Below, piece after piece: positions 37,100-49,554 of a stretch of DNA of 64,000 bases; the stretch's first letter is position 1, and each line of letters opens with the position of its first letter. The DNA lies in contig NC_134111.1 of assembly GCF_040939455.1 (NCBI RefSeq), positions 55,198,501 to 55,262,500 of the forward strand, written 5' to 3'. Below the pieces are notes generated by a model. That model saw only the letters and a program-made list of their open reading frames with translations. It was not told the origin of the DNA and ran no database searches. The position numbers and the translations under genes are program-made. The stretch is from Microcebus murinus. Taxonomy: Eukaryota; Chordata; Mammalia; Primates; Cheirogaleidae.

Positions 37100-39100
37100 A
37101 TATAATATATTTTATTTATGATAAATTACTAGTGAGCTGCATATAACATATGGTTTGTGAGCGCAGAAAATGAAGCAGATCACTTGGTGCACATTAATTG
37201 TGCAGAAAGACAGATCTCTCGAAGTGCCACAGAGGCCAGGTTGATGAATTTCAAGAATACGGGGCTTCTTCAAAGCTTACCCCAATTTTTATTAGCCATC
37301 AGTGACCCCAAATTAAACATGCAACCCACGAAAAATTAAAACTTTTTAAAGCCCCCAACTTAACACCCTTAGGTGCTAGGTTTCAGTCCTAAGAAAGTGG
37401 CACTACGAAGCCAGCCACCGTGGAAAATGGAGGCTGTGATAAACGACTGTGGCTCTGCTGCTGGGTCTCCCTGACCTGGAGGATTTGGCCGGCATCATAA
37501 AACACAAAGCGACAGATTAAGCAGTTTACCAACACCATAAAAATCTCAAGAATAAATTCACTTTAATCAAAAATCCTATATTGTAACTAGGCAGCCCCAG
37601 CCTCGAAACCACATGCATTTCCTTACAAGCCTGTGTCCATGAGCAAGAGCTTATACTTTACCTGTAACGCCGGACATGATTATGTCCATACACTTTTACA
37701 ATTTACATGTCCTAAGAAAAATACCCAGCTCTGGCTGATGGTGCGGGAGAATTTATTTTCACTAGAAAGGGAATGACCCATAACTCATGAATGGCAGCGC
37801 TTAAAGTGAGTTATGGAGGTTACTCTCCTGTGAGAGGAAATGGATTGGATTATCCTTCTGCCCAATTGTATGTTTGGTTATTAGCACACCAGGTTCTTAA
37901 TTATGTGCGGCTTTGCCTTTTTTCTTTTATAAAATAAATGTGGATAAAGGGAATGTCAGCAAGAAGCATGGAGTGCCTAATTGGGGCTCTGAGATGTAGT
38001 CAGAGAGAATAAAAATAGAAACCTTCTTAAATGATTAAAAGACAGAGGTCTTAAATGTAATTTAAACATAGTATTCAAATTGATTAGCTCCTTAGTTAAT
38101 TTATAATGTTCAGTGTTGATATTCTGCAAAAACATCAAAAATCATTCCTTTCCTAAAGATTTGCCATCTTATAAGTTACATCTGTATGAAGATTAAAGAA
38201 TTGGTTTTCATAACATGCATATTTTATTGTATTATTAGGATAATGCTGCTATTTATTTTAAAGTATTAAATAAATGTAACTAGTTACTACTATTATTGAT
38301 AAGGAAATGCAATGTAAAAATGATGTTTGATGATTACAAATATGATTATTGTTTACTACTTTATTATAGGCAGTTATAGAACAAAACATCTAGATCTCTT
38401 ACTTTGAAATTTCCAATGTTACAATCTATAAAGGAATTTGGTTTCTGTGGAGATTAGGATTCTGGTTATTAAGTAAAAATATTTTACTTAAAAATTCAAT
38501 TGGTTTTGTCCTTGTGAGAGAGGGTAGGGGAGAGTTTCAATTGTGCTTCTAGGATCTCCTTCCAGAAGAAATTTTCTACCTTGAAAATCAAGGACATCCC
38601 TGGAAACTGCAGCCGACAGACTGCGCATTATCCTCAAGCTAGTGAGTAGGATGGATTTTCTCCCTAAACATCCCTTCTGCTCTCCACTTTGAATTATCAA
38701 TAAAACGGCTTGCCTTATCTGCGAAAATAACCTTGTTGACAACACAAATATGGATTTAAACACACTACCTGCACATTAAGATTTAAGAAGCCCCCAGTAA
38801 ATGTCAGGGGGTGTCAGTGTGTTTGCTGTGATACTTGGTTATTATTAGTGTTTAACTGCAGTCCCCCACCAGTGCCACACTGCCAGCACCACCATAAATT
38901 TTAATGTGATCATGTGCTCTTCTCTTTTCATATCCAGTGAATTCTGCAAGATCATAATATTCCATATGAACCCTAGCTGAACCTTACTGTGATATGAAGA
39001 AAGAACAAGATTTCCAGCAGTGATAGTTGTTCATCATTTTATAGTTGTTTTTTTTTTAACTGGACACTGAGCAACACAGTTCCTTGAATAATATTACCCT
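37100..39100. other. Repeat-poor intronic interval
   Basis: Two kilobases in which I recognise no interspersed repeat and no exon. It contains AT-rich, TAAT-rich text (TAAATGTAATTTAAACATAG, GATTAGCTCCTTAGTTAATT) and a few preserved CpGs (CACTACGAAGCC, AACGACTGTGGC, AACGCCGGACATG). Absence of repeats can mark conserved noncoding DNA, but nothing here proves it. Confidence 0.4.
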
Positions 39101-39107
39101 AAACCAA

Positions 39108-39190
39108 ATTCACCCATTCAATTAATCTTTATTGAGCCCCTACAGGATGCAGGGCATGGCCCAAAGTGCTAATGAGTACATTTATGGGAT
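39108..39190 (-). repeat. L2 LINE 3' end, antisense
   Basis: CACCCATTCAATTAATCTTTATTGAGCCCC, broken into short matches, followed by GATGCAGGGCATGGCCC. Confidence 0.55.
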
Positions 39191-40267
39191 AGTAAAGAAT
39201 ACTGACTCTTAAGGAAACCTTTTTTTTTTCTCCCTTGGAAAATCTGTCAGAGCTCGTACATCATTTATAAAACCGAAAAATGTATCTGCAACCTTGGCAC
39301 CACTACATGCGTTTTATTTTACAGAACACAAACAAAAGCACAGTCACTTCCAATATCTGGTCTGCATCGTGAATAGAAATGTGTCCATCATCTTCCGTTA
39401 TGCATGTGCTTGATGGAATCTTTAGTCTACAAACTTCTATCAATAAAGACACTTTGTATAATCATCATTGATCTGTAGGTTTTTATTGCTCATTTTAACC
39501 ACAAATGGTAACTGGCACTACAAGCTATTTAAGAAAGGAATTCAAAGTGTTTCATAATTTTAGCTACCTAAATCTCTCTTTAAAAGCAAAGGATAACATT
39601 GAAGCTTTCATTTTATAAATTTAAAATTTCAGGCTAGAGACATGGAACAAATTAGTAAGTCATTAACAGAGCTCCCAGTGAACTTAAATGTCCACCATTT
39701 TATATCAAATTGCCTGTCCTACAAAATGGTTTTATTTTTTTTTTTTAATTCTTTTGTTACCTTAGACATGAGCCTGAATACTTTTGCAAAACACAGCGCT
39801 GAGTCAGTAAATTTATTTTCCATGTATGAAATGGTTTTAGGGTTAAAGGTTAGGAAGCTGGGGCATTTATTTATAATTTGCTTGTCCTGCTGTACATGGT
39901 GCCAAAATTCGCTTAGCAGTGACACACAACTAAGCATCTGCCCATTCCCAGAGACAACGGGCTTAGTAAAAATACACAATTGCAGATTTAAGGTCACACA
40001 GAGAACACTGTATTATTCATGTTCACAGAACGGTGTGCAAGGAAGCAGTCATAAAACAGGCCCGTCCTGACAGGAGAGGTTCTTTTCAGGAAGACTGGCT
40101 TAAAATAGACATATTGTCTATTTCAAGAAAAGCATTTATTTTGTGGTGGAGTGTGTGCTTTGGTATCTCCTGGGCTGGAAGAAAAGAAGTACTTATGAGG
40201 AAAGGAAAGGTTGGTAAGTTTTTTTTCCCCACCGCATTTCTGGAACCTGGCTGGGAAATTTTGCCTT

Positions 40268-40284
40268 GGAGCGCCATCTAGAGG
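40268..40284 (-). promoter_or_regulatory. CTCF-like binding motif, reverse
   Basis: On the minus strand, CCTCTAGATGGCGCTCC matches the CTCF core. It faces the forward motif at 33453. Confidence 0.5.
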
Positions 40285-41689
40285 AAATTTTGGCACACAT
40301 GCTCCGTGCCGCCTTAGCTTTGTGACCCAGGCTGAAGCCAGTGGTTGGTGGACGGTGAATTTCTTTTTTTCCAGATGAATAGAAAATTTGGCTCTAATTC
40401 AACACATGGAAATGAAATATGAGATCACTTGAATGGAATTAGAATCACTGATGAGCTCGAAACAGTGAAAGACACGAAAAGTCTTCAGGAGTGCTGGAAG
40501 TATCCATGTCCATTCATGGAAATAAGTAGGGCATCATTTTGCCATAGGTGAAGGTCATATTTCAGAGATTAGAATTGAAGAGTGAATTAATTTCATTTTA
40601 ATTTATACTTATAAAGTAATCTTTTTAATTCTATAACTATTTTCTTAATTTAAAAATTCTGATAAACCAGATTGATCAGGGTCAAGTTGGAGAAGATATT
40701 TACTTGGGTTAGGGACAAACAAAACGTGACATTTTTAACCTATTGTAACCCTTAGTCAAGTTCAACAAATTTTAATGAACAGAAGATAATATCTTTTCTA
40801 GATGTGGCTACTTGATTCAATGTAAGGGAGAAAAGATACATATACTAACATATTCTTTGTGAAGTCATGTTTTTATTTTGCAATCCGCTCTACCTTCTAC
40901 TTAGAGAACTTTAACAATGAAATATCCTCTTTTTGTGTTAGTAGGAATGCAAAAAAAAAAAAAAACAACCTGAAACCTTCTCCAACAGCAATATTCCTCA
41001 AGGTTGCTGAGCATACTTGCAAAAACAAATGCAACCTGGAAATATTCTGATGGTATGAACGTCCCCATTGTGGTGACATAGTTAAAGAGTTCTACTTTCT
41101 TCAGTTTCTTGAAAAGGATCAAGATTGCCATATCATGGCAATATTCACTGATAATAGCTGGGTGTATATTTCCTTTTTATCCTAAGTGTCCACCCTGATT
41201 CTGCTGCTCTTGCCGGATCCCCCCCATCCCAACTATTTTAAGGCTCATCATGAAAATAATGTCTCGGTGGGCTTGACATCTCTAACTCACAATGGCATGG
41301 CTGCTCCTTTTTCCTTTATCAAACAAGGTTCCTGCTTACTTATTTTGGCAATTCACCATAGATCCATAGGAATGTCCTCCGTGAGCCAGACACATGAACT
41401 CTGCACACAGAAAATTATTCCTCCTCTACTAAGATATGATATGGAAAAGCAAAATGAAAGTGTTCTCCCCCCTTCCCCAAGCAATGTTGGCCCTTGAGCA
41501 ATTAAGCCTTCTGGTTAAAGCATCTTCCCTTCCCACTTTCTCAAATGACCGGCTCCCTGCTGTGATGGTGGGTGCAACAGAAGGATGGGGCCAGTCCAGT
41601 CTGCCTGTTCCTTAAACAGTGGGGGATCCAAAATCCAAGTCCCCGAGACCAAAAAGACATTTTGGTCCCATCTTCTTATGCCATGTGCA

Positions 41690-42060
41690 TATTTGTGCTC
41701 AAGTCAATCCAATGTACATTTGTTGAATCCTACTAAATGTGTGATAGAGTGAAAGGTGCTGGTGGGGCCCTCAAGAAACCGTCGCTGGGCAAGTAAGAAA
41801 ATGCTATTGAAAGAATAAAAAATGATCTCTTCCCCAAGCAGCTTACTCTATAGGAGAATGAGAGATTTGTAACTTAAAATACACAGTGGAAAGAAAGATA
41901 TGTTGTACTAGATACAGTGCAGAGAAAGAAGTAATTATTGATGCTTTGGGAGGAAGGAGAATACTTTGTAGAAAAAGTGGCATTAGATCAATGCCTTAAA
42001 GGATGAGTAACACTTTAATAGGCAGAGAATGAAACAGATTTTCATAGGGAAGAAGCAGAA
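41690..42060 (-). repeat. L2-like relic, antisense
   Basis: CCAATGTACATTTGTTGAAT, TCCCCAAGCAGCTTACTCTA and AAGTGGCATTAGATCAATGCC are consistent with antisense L2 3' sequence. Confidence 0.45.
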
Positions 42061-43047
42061 GAGTCTTTGTTCATTTGGACTAAAGGAAAATGCATTTTAT
42101 TTGAAGTTCCCCAATTTTGTGTTTAAATTTTAATCTGGGTGCAAGAATGTAAGGTATTTCTATTTATGTTGTGAGAATCCAAAATTCACATTCTCTTTTA
42201 TTGCATGGTAAATATATTTATACACACTCACACATATATACACATGCAAATGTGTGTATATATAACTATGAGGCAAAAGAAACCAACAAGCTTATCCCAG
42301 AAAACATTGTACTTGATGCTAGTTTAACAATGCAGTGGAAACAAGGCCAAAGCAAGCCTTACTTCTTGCCAGCAAATGGGGATAAAAAGAGGGTTTTGTT
42401 TCAGTTTCAATCTTGGCCACAAACACTTACTTTCAGATTAAATTCCAAGGTTTACTTCTGGCCAGCTGCCTTAGATGTCTCCATGAAGCAGACTGGCCAC
42501 TGTCACTGGGTTACAGCCCCTGGTATGGACATTTTATGCCTAGGGAGCCGCTAAACGCTGAGAGCATTCACTCCTGCCCCTTCCTACCCCCTTGGCCTCC
42601 CTGGGGATTCTCTCAAATACACATTCTCTCAGGATTTCCATGTTCCTGTGTGTTATGGTCACACCTCCCCCTTTCTGCTTTCCACCAGCCCAGAGAGTCA
42701 CATCCAGTGATCTCTTTGTTCTGTTACTCAGCTCCATTTCCGTTGCAAAAAGATTCTTTTGAAAATCTGAGCATTTCTTTTGTAAAAGAACCAGCTTACC
42801 AAGACAAAACATGGAAAAGAAGCTCAAGTCATCATTCCAAGGCTACACCTGCTTCAGAGTGTCAATGATTTTACAGCTTTAAAGCTCAGAAAGTGTTGTC
42901 ACATGGATACTCCCATAACCTGGGCAGGTGAGTTCCGACATAAAATAACCACCTGGCGAGTTTTCAGAAAGACAGAAGCGTTAAGGAGAAGGCCTGTGGG
43001 GTCACACAAAGGAAAGATGGCCTTCCACCACCCCTGAACACACTTAC

Positions 43048-43155
43048 AGTTAGCATGGCAAACATCAGCTGGCACACATTGAAGGCGTGTCTCCAGTTGT
43101 GGTACAGAACCATTCGATAGTTTTTCCGCACCGTCAAAAGCCATCTACACAGTGT
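43048..43155 (-). CDS. PDE11A: PDE11A exon: HNWRH catalytic motif
   Basis: 108 bp encode 36 residues, starting [20 protein letters not shown] and continuing [16 protein letters not shown]. The acceptor is CCCATTTCAG and the donor is ACT|GTAAGTG, both phase 0. The HNWRH motif holds the first PDE signature. By analogy with PDE5A, the first histidine is the general acid that protonates the leaving O3' group, and the second is a zinc/metal ligand. No stops or frameshifts are present. The residues [16 protein letters not shown] are PDE11A-specific compared with PDE5A. Confidence 0.97.
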
Positions 43156-43410
43156 CTGAAATGGGAGGGGAGAGGTTGTGTCAGGCAGTCGTATGTACCT
43201 CAGGTGGCCCATTATCCAAACGATGTCTGGCGTCTAAGTAACCTCCAATAACCTTCCACAAACACCCCGTCTGATTCTCACGGTCATCTCATGAGGTGTG
43301 CAGGAACGCGATTATCATCCCCATTTTATATTTGTGAAACCTGTGGTTCAGCCTGGCTACCACGTTGTCCCAGGCACACCTCTTGGATCACCCAAGACAG
43401 AAGCTCTTAC
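43156..43410 (-). other. PDE11A: Short intron of PDE11A (255 bp)
   Basis: A canonical GT...AG intron (GTAAGAG ... CATTTCAG) between two phase-0 exons. Its length is a multiple of three, but retention would not be silent: after the last exon codon the frame runs about 15 codons and then stops. No transposon is recognised inside it. Confidence 0.9.
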
Positions 43411-43557
43411 CTCATAGTCAATTTTAAATTTCTGTACCATCCCCAGCTCCATGAACATCCGGAGAGCCGCCGTGATCATGGCATCCACATCGAGAGAAAA
43501 GTCATCAAAGTGAATGTCATCAATGGCGAGTTCTGACACCAGAGGGATGTTGGCTGC
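43411..43557 (-). CDS. PDE11A: PDE11A exon: entry into the catalytic domain
   Basis: 147 bp encode 49 residues, running from AANIPLVSELAIDDIHFDDF to MVQKFKIDYE. The acceptor is TTTTGTAG before GCAGCC, and the donor is GAG|GTAAGAG. The exon starts and ends in phase 0. It carries the helical lead-in to the phosphodiesterase catalytic domain, just after the linker that follows GAF-B, and contains no catalytic metal ligand. Only 255 bp separate it from the next exon, while all other introns here are kilobases long. The reading frame is intact. The preceding exon, expected to encode a segment like SWAKQSVALDVLSYHATC, was not found up to position 64000. Confidence 0.96.
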
Positions 43558-44704
43558 CTACAAAAGCAAAAGACATAAGTCAAGCCAAGTTCACAAGCTT
43601 TCCCAAACACCCATCCTGCTCTCCTCCCCAGCTTATCAGAAGTGCAACATAAATCAGGCCTGACCTGTACTTACACCCTCATATAGCTAAACTCTGAGCT
43701 GTAAATGTCTTTTGTTTCTGAACTGCAAATGCCCTAAGCAAATGAAGGGGGGAGGGGGAGGAAAACTAATCTGAAGATAAAATATACACACTGGATCTAG
43801 TCTGCAGAATTTAGAATACAGAACTGTCTAGTTTACAGAAATCGCAATCATACAATATATTCTGATGCATATTACAGAGCACTAAATGCAAGAAACATCT
43901 GGGCAGCCAGCAGCTGTGAATTTTAATTGCTGCTATTCAGAAGGAGATGGGAATGCACCACGTTGCCTTGTTTCTTGTGTCCTTATATCCTGTAGCTTGC
44001 ACATGTTCTTTGTTACACACGTGTCCTGTACACTCAGAAGGATAGAAAGGATCAGACAGCACATCTCTTGTGTGAATTATGTTGTCTTAATAAAATAGAG
44101 ATGTTTGGAGGGTTAGCATAATAAGCATATGTTTCATTGAAAGGATAAGTTTTGCTACCTTGTTTAGCTTCATTCTATATAAATATCACAGCACAGTTGC
44201 AGTACTGGTCATACATATTCAGGGTTTTAAAAACTCAGTTAGGTAGCTATCAATCAGTTGCCCTACACAAACCTAAAAGGAGGGGAAAAATCTTTGGAAA
44301 TCATTTTTCTATTGATTTCATCGGGTTTACCATATCCTTTGGGCCACTTTTGGTAAGTGGAGTCACTTTTATGTTTTCAGGTTATCAGAGACCATTCTGC
44401 ATTCATATTCTTAGTCTATTCACTGGGTGTAAATTACCCTAGGAGTAATTTATGCCCTGGAACTACTTTGGCTGAGCAATTAAATCCAACTCTGGCCACT
44501 CTAAGCATTCCAGACACTACATAATCAATCCTGCCTTCCCAACTGTATGCCCTCCATAGGAGTTTCTATCTGCAGGTTAAAATCTAAACACTGGCTATTC
44601 CCCATGACATGGAAGAACAATGAACAAACAAATAAATTCCAGGAAAATTCAACTTCTTTTCTGAATATTGTTTATTTTCATTAAAAATTATTCATCTTAC
44701 CCTT

Positions 44705-44835
44705 TTGTAAATCATTTTATTTTTTTTAATTTTTAAAAATTTTTAGCATATTATTGGGGTACAAGTGTTAAGGTTACATATATTACCCATGCCCTCCTTC
44801 CCCCTTTTAGTATGTTAACATGTTTGTAGATTCTA
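44705..44835. repeat. L1 3'-end-like fragment
   Basis: TTTAGCATATTATTGGGGTAC then AAGGTTACATATATTACCCA and CCTCCTTCCCCCTTTTAG resembles an L1 terminal segment common in primate genomes, read from the antisense side. Confidence 0.4.
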
Positions 44836-44981
44836 GCTGCTAGGAATTAAAAAGGCAAGGCTTGTGAAATTTGAACATGGTGGTGGAAATTGTCCACCAT
44901 GGGGCCAGGAACTTTAAAAATATTTTTAGATCTAAGCTATAAATGCAAATAGTTTTAAGAAAATTAGGTCTACAAGGCTAT

Positions 44982-44984
<3 letters not shown>

Positions 44985-45028
<44 letters not shown>
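44985..45028. repeat. (CA)n microsatellite
   Basis: About 20 uninterrupted CA units, followed by CACGCA. Confidence 0.97.
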
Positions 45029-46140
45029 ATAGCAGAACTCTTTTGATATCAAAATTTTCCCTCACCCAGAGGCAATCAACCACTTTCAAATAATCTATAT
45101 AATTGTTTTTGTATTTGGCAAAGTAAGATGCTTGCAATTCTGTTTTAAGCATTGTCTATTAACTTTGCACCATTGAAGATGAAGATGAAGCTGTCTTATA
45201 TTACATCTGCCAAACTCTGCCGCTTCATGTACTAACCCTTTTCATTTCCTAATATAAATACTTTGTTGAGATAAATATTCAGGGTTTATATCAGCATGAC
45301 TATGTACAAGATATTCATAACTAAGTCACGCAATTTACTAAGACGACTTTTCCTTTCCTGGACCTCATTTTGTACTCTGTAGAGTTAGTAATAAAAGTCT
45401 TCTTTAATATTTGCTTAGTTTTCTAAGTACTTGTCATTAATTCAACCTCTAAACTCTCTACCAGTTGTCTAAGTCTCCTCTCAAAATGTTCAGATGCTTT
45501 CTTTGAGTATTTCATAAGTTTCATGAAGAAATCGCTTCTGGAACTTTCTGCATTTCTCCAATCTGGACTGGCTGCTTTCTTTGTCTGATGTAAGGTTTTC
45601 AACCTATATGTTCCTTCACCATAATTCTGGGCGTGCCCTCATCTCTCTCTTTTTTTTCTCTAGCTCACATCTTTCTCTCTTGGTTTCTCCTCTCATTTTG
45701 GTGAGACACGTCCTTTAATAGCTTCTAAGAAAATGTGTGGAGTAGGTAGATTTGTGAGACCTTGCAGTCTGAAATGTTTTCATATTGTTGTCACATCTTA
45801 TTAATAGTTTGTCTAGATAAGATTTCTAGGTTGGAAATTATTCCATTAAAATTTCAAAGGCATGCTTTTTCAGCTTTAGATGTTACTTTTGAGAAGTCTG
45901 AAGCTGTTCTGGGCTCTTATACTTTAAAAATAACTCCCCTTCCTACCCAGTTTTTGTAGGATCATTTTGCTTTCAGAGTTCTGAAATGTCATGAAAATAT
46001 GCCTTTTGTGAGTTTATTTTCCTCCATTATCCTAGGTCCTTCGTAAGCCGTTTAATCTGGAAAATCACATCCTAAAATTCTAGAAAAAATTTAAAATTAG
46101 CTCTTTGATAATTTCTTTCTTTCCTTTGGTCTGGTTTTTC

Positions 46141-46188
46141 GTTTTTTGTTTGTTTGTTTGTTTTTTGTTGTTGTTGTTGTTGTTGTTC
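46141..46188. repeat. (TTTG)n/(TTG)n simple repeat
   Basis: GTTTGTTTGTTTG followed by seven TTG units, inside the L1-lineage block. Confidence 0.9.
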
Positions 46189-46544
46189 TCTTTTCCTTTT
46201 CTTTTGTTTTCATTTTCCCTTTACTTTTTTATTCTCTTTTTCTCTTCATTGCCTTTTTTCCATGTCTTTAATTTCTCCTATTTTATATTTCTTTTCTTTT
46301 TTGCTCTATTTTCCAAGAAATAACTTCTCTTCTTACTCTTGAGATTTTAATATCACAGTTTTTGTTTCTAAGGGCCTTTCTTTTGTCATCTTCACATTCC
46401 TTTCTTTTAATATCACCCTCATTTTGTTTCATGGATGCAACATCTTATCTTAGCTCTCAAAGGATGTTGATGATAATTCTGTTTGTTATTTTCTTCTTCC
46501 TTTATAGTTTGCTTCACTCCCTTCACTTTGTTTTAGTCTCTCTT

Positions 46545-46985
46545 TTTTGAATTGTGATTTAAAAAAAACCCACATAAGATAAATTTACTCTCTCAACAAC
46601 TTTTAAGTGTACAGTACACAGTATTGTTAGCTATATGCACATTGTTGAACAACAGAACTTTTTCATTTTACTTGACTGAAACTTCCTACCTATTGAGCAA
46701 CTTCCTGTTTCCTCTCCTCCCAGCTCCTGGCAACCACCATTCTACTTTCTGTTTCTGAGTTTAATTACTCTAACTACCACACACAAGCAGAATCATGCCA
46801 TGTTTATCTTTTTTGTGATTGGCTTATCTTACTTAGCATAATGTTCTTATAGTTCATCCCTGTCAATGCATGTGACAGGATTTTCTTCTTTTCTGAAGTT
46901 GAACAATATTCCATTGTGTGTATACACCACACTTTCTTTCCATGACTCCATCGATGGTTTAGTTAGTCTCTTTCTTAATCAGCCA
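46545..46985 (+). repeat. L1M 3'-region fragment nested in an older L1 block
   Basis: TTTTAAGTGTACAGTACACA, TCCTGGCAACCACCATTCTA, TTACTTAGCATAATGTTCTT and CAATATTCCATTGTGTGTAT are a well-known old L1 3' sequence in order. Confidence 0.65.
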
Positions 46986-49554
46986 TCTTTCCATAAATTA
47001 TTTTAACATAGTAGAGGCTTTAAAAATATTAGAGGTTTTTCCTTAGCTGTCTGGTCATCTTTGGTTTTCCATTTTGTTTAACAGCGGGGCTTTCAAAGTT
47101 TCTATTACAGCTTCTGGAGGCTTCTCTGTAGGAGGAGCTGACTGACCTGTTTGCTTGGGGAAGCCACCAAATGTTAGCATCTTCGTGTCTTTGCTCTTTA
47201 GCTACTCAGGTTCCCCAGAGAAGAATCTTCTGACTGGAACCCAATGGGGAAGGAGTCTCAGCATTGTCTACACCTCCTGGTACTCATTCAGTCCCCGTTT
47301 TCAGCCTTCTCCCACCCTAAAGCTCTGCACTGATGACTTCCTAATGCAAAGACGTGCTACTATATCTCTCCAGAGGATGAGTCTCCAGTCTTTATGGAGT
47401 GGAGGGGTGGAACAAAGGAACTGGGGGCCTGGCTGCTTCTTAGACTTTCCGTTTTCCTGTTTATAACCCACCTTCATTCCCACTCCCAAAGATACTTAAT
47501 TAGCCAATTCCTGAGCTATTTGTTGGGAGGAGTTTGTCGTATACATCTTCTTGCCTCTCAGCTTTTCCCATTGCTAGATTATTTTGCCTTTCTTGGGTCT
47601 GCTAAATTACTTAATATTCCTCCATCTGTTTTCTGGCTTCCAATAGTTTGTCATTGTTAAGTCCTCTTCCAGTTTCTTTGGCTTTGAGGTTTGCCTTTAA
47701 AAAAATAATTTTATTGCTGTTTTAGTAGGGCTCAGGGAGGGAACACAATCAAATGAGTATATTTAATCTACCATCTTTATCCAAAAATCATTGAAATTAT
47801 CTTTATTAAATGATGCCCTGTATGGTCAGAGGTAAGCCAATGTTTGGTATATAGTGCCTTCATTTATTTTTATTTCTTCTTCTTTTTTTTAAATCCTGAA
47901 ACGTTCTACGTGCATGAGCCTGGCTATGACCACGCAGATCTCTTGCTCTGTGCACCTGTGTGTTCACTGGTGCTGTGACTGACTCATTAGGCTGTAACAA
48001 TCTTAGAGGCAGACACCATGTTTCTTTTCCTTAGGGAAGTTCCGGAAAGACTCTCTACTTCCATCACATGTTTCAGAAGTTTGTATATAGAGAATGTGGG
48101 CTCTCAGATCTGTTTGCGGTGATTTATTCAGATTCAAATACAACTGGAAAAAACACTTCCCAAGAGATAGAGACCCTGTCCCAAAAAGACAAGTCTTTCT
48201 GGTCTCAGGAGAGAAGTTTGGTTCTGAATTGGCAAAGGAGGTGGAGCCCTTTTACAGTTTGTCGCCAAAGGAGCAGAAGTGGTGACGGAGACAGCACTGC
48301 TGCTCTCCAGGTGGCCCCTGTCTGGAAGATTATTAACAGTGCATTCCCTGATGCCATTATAAATCTTCTACCCTTCAGAGGCACTAAATTCACTTAATTA
48401 TCTTAAAAATTAAAGAATATAGGCATTTTTTCATTATGAAATGTTAATGGAAAGGAAATAAGAACATTAGGTTGAAAATGTAGGATGACCTCTGGTTCAC
48501 CAAGACCCATCTTTATTGACCTTGTCTTTTTTCCCTCTAATAGGTTGATTGATCCACAGTTAAATCATACCAGCGCATAGATCACCCCGAGCCTGCTATA
48601 AACCCTTGCTGGCACTTGTAGATGCAGAGAAAGTTCCAAGCCTTTCAGAAATGACCATTTTCAGCTATTTTGAGAAGTATGGGCAGTTTTCATCCCCACA
48701 TTCCTGGGTTCAAAACCAGGTTCTGGAGAAAACGATGAAGGATAAAGGGCAGTGTGTATCCTGAGGAGACAAGCATAGAGGTCCAGTCTGCAAAAGGTTT
48801 GGGAAAAGCCTTGTGTTGCCAAATTCCTCTTTATAGAGCCTCTGCTCCCCATCTCTTCCAATAAACAGAGAATGAGACCAATCACCCAAACCTATAATTA
48901 CCTTAGCCATAGGATATTAACAAAACAAATCAAAGTCAATTTCTCCAAGTGTCAGTCTTTAACTTTTAAATATTTATGAGGCATCATATCCCTAAATCAA
49001 AGAGGAGTGCCACAATCCAAAATAACTACTGAATTAATAGCCAGGAAATAACATTTGGATAAAAGAACCATTTACTTTACTGCAGCAATAAATGAAAACA
49101 CAGAATTATGAGTCCTGGAGCTAATTTGAATAATGTTCAAGAAGTGGGACTCTGGCTGGCTGGGAGTACCTGATATCCTCTGACCATTCCTCTTCTTTGT
49201 TTGGGTCTTAATAGTTAAGTGGTTATCAAAGGGAGTCATAAAACTGCCTCCTCTAAAATTGAAAAGGTAGCTTTACAAAGAGGCCATAAAATGTTAAAAT
49301 ACAATCCTGGATCCCTTGACACATGAATATTACATTTTGCAATTCTCAGAAGATGGGAAGAAACAACAAAGTGGGTGGTAGTCCAGCCCTGGCAATTCAA
49401 AGGGAAATTGACTTGTTGTCATTACAGCCTACTCACCCTCTTCCTCCTCTGGACAAAAGCAGGAGTCAGGGGCCTCAGGATTCTGGGATTAATGGAGACA
49501 GGAGGCTAAGCTGTGATGATGTGGAAGGGACGGCAAAGTTCCATCTTTTGCCAA

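Larger units (their letters stand above)
28187..43047 (-). other. PDE11A: PDE11A intron, 14.9 kb
   Basis: A GT...AG intron between the HNWRH and HDLDH exons. It holds MIR and L2 relics, a hAT-like element inserted in a MIR (29825-30016), a long antisense L1-lineage block (30560-32045), and two convergent CTCF-like motifs (33453 and 40268). Stretches in which I recognise nothing: 28190-29500, 32580-33450, 34410-36580, 36790-39100, 39200-41680 and 42070-43040. The interval 37100-39100 is repeat-poor. Confidence 0.85.
45395..47770 (-). repeat. Antisense L1-lineage (L1M/HAL1-like) block, 2.4 kb
   Basis: Text order parallels 30.6-32.0 kb: AGATGTTACTTTTGAGAAG, TTCAGAGTTCTGAAATGTC, TTTGTTTCATGGATGCAACA and TAGCTCTCAAAGGATGTTGA. 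It ends with GCTGTTTTAGTAGGGCTCAG near 47730. A different L1 piece is inserted at about 46545-46985. There are no open frames of note. Confidence 0.5.

Noticed and set aside
39642..40070. 142-codon open frame on the plus strand
   Set aside because: Contains a run of F from a poly-T stretch and no recognised motif. Likely chance.
42413..42868. 151-codon open frame on the plus strand
   Set aside because: No domain or familiar composition, it overlaps other frames, and it lies within a PDE11A intron just below the 43048 exon. Likely chance.
48068..48397. 109-codon plus-strand frame, considered as a retrocopy
   Set aside because: No match to a known protein, no poly-A tail and no target duplication seen.
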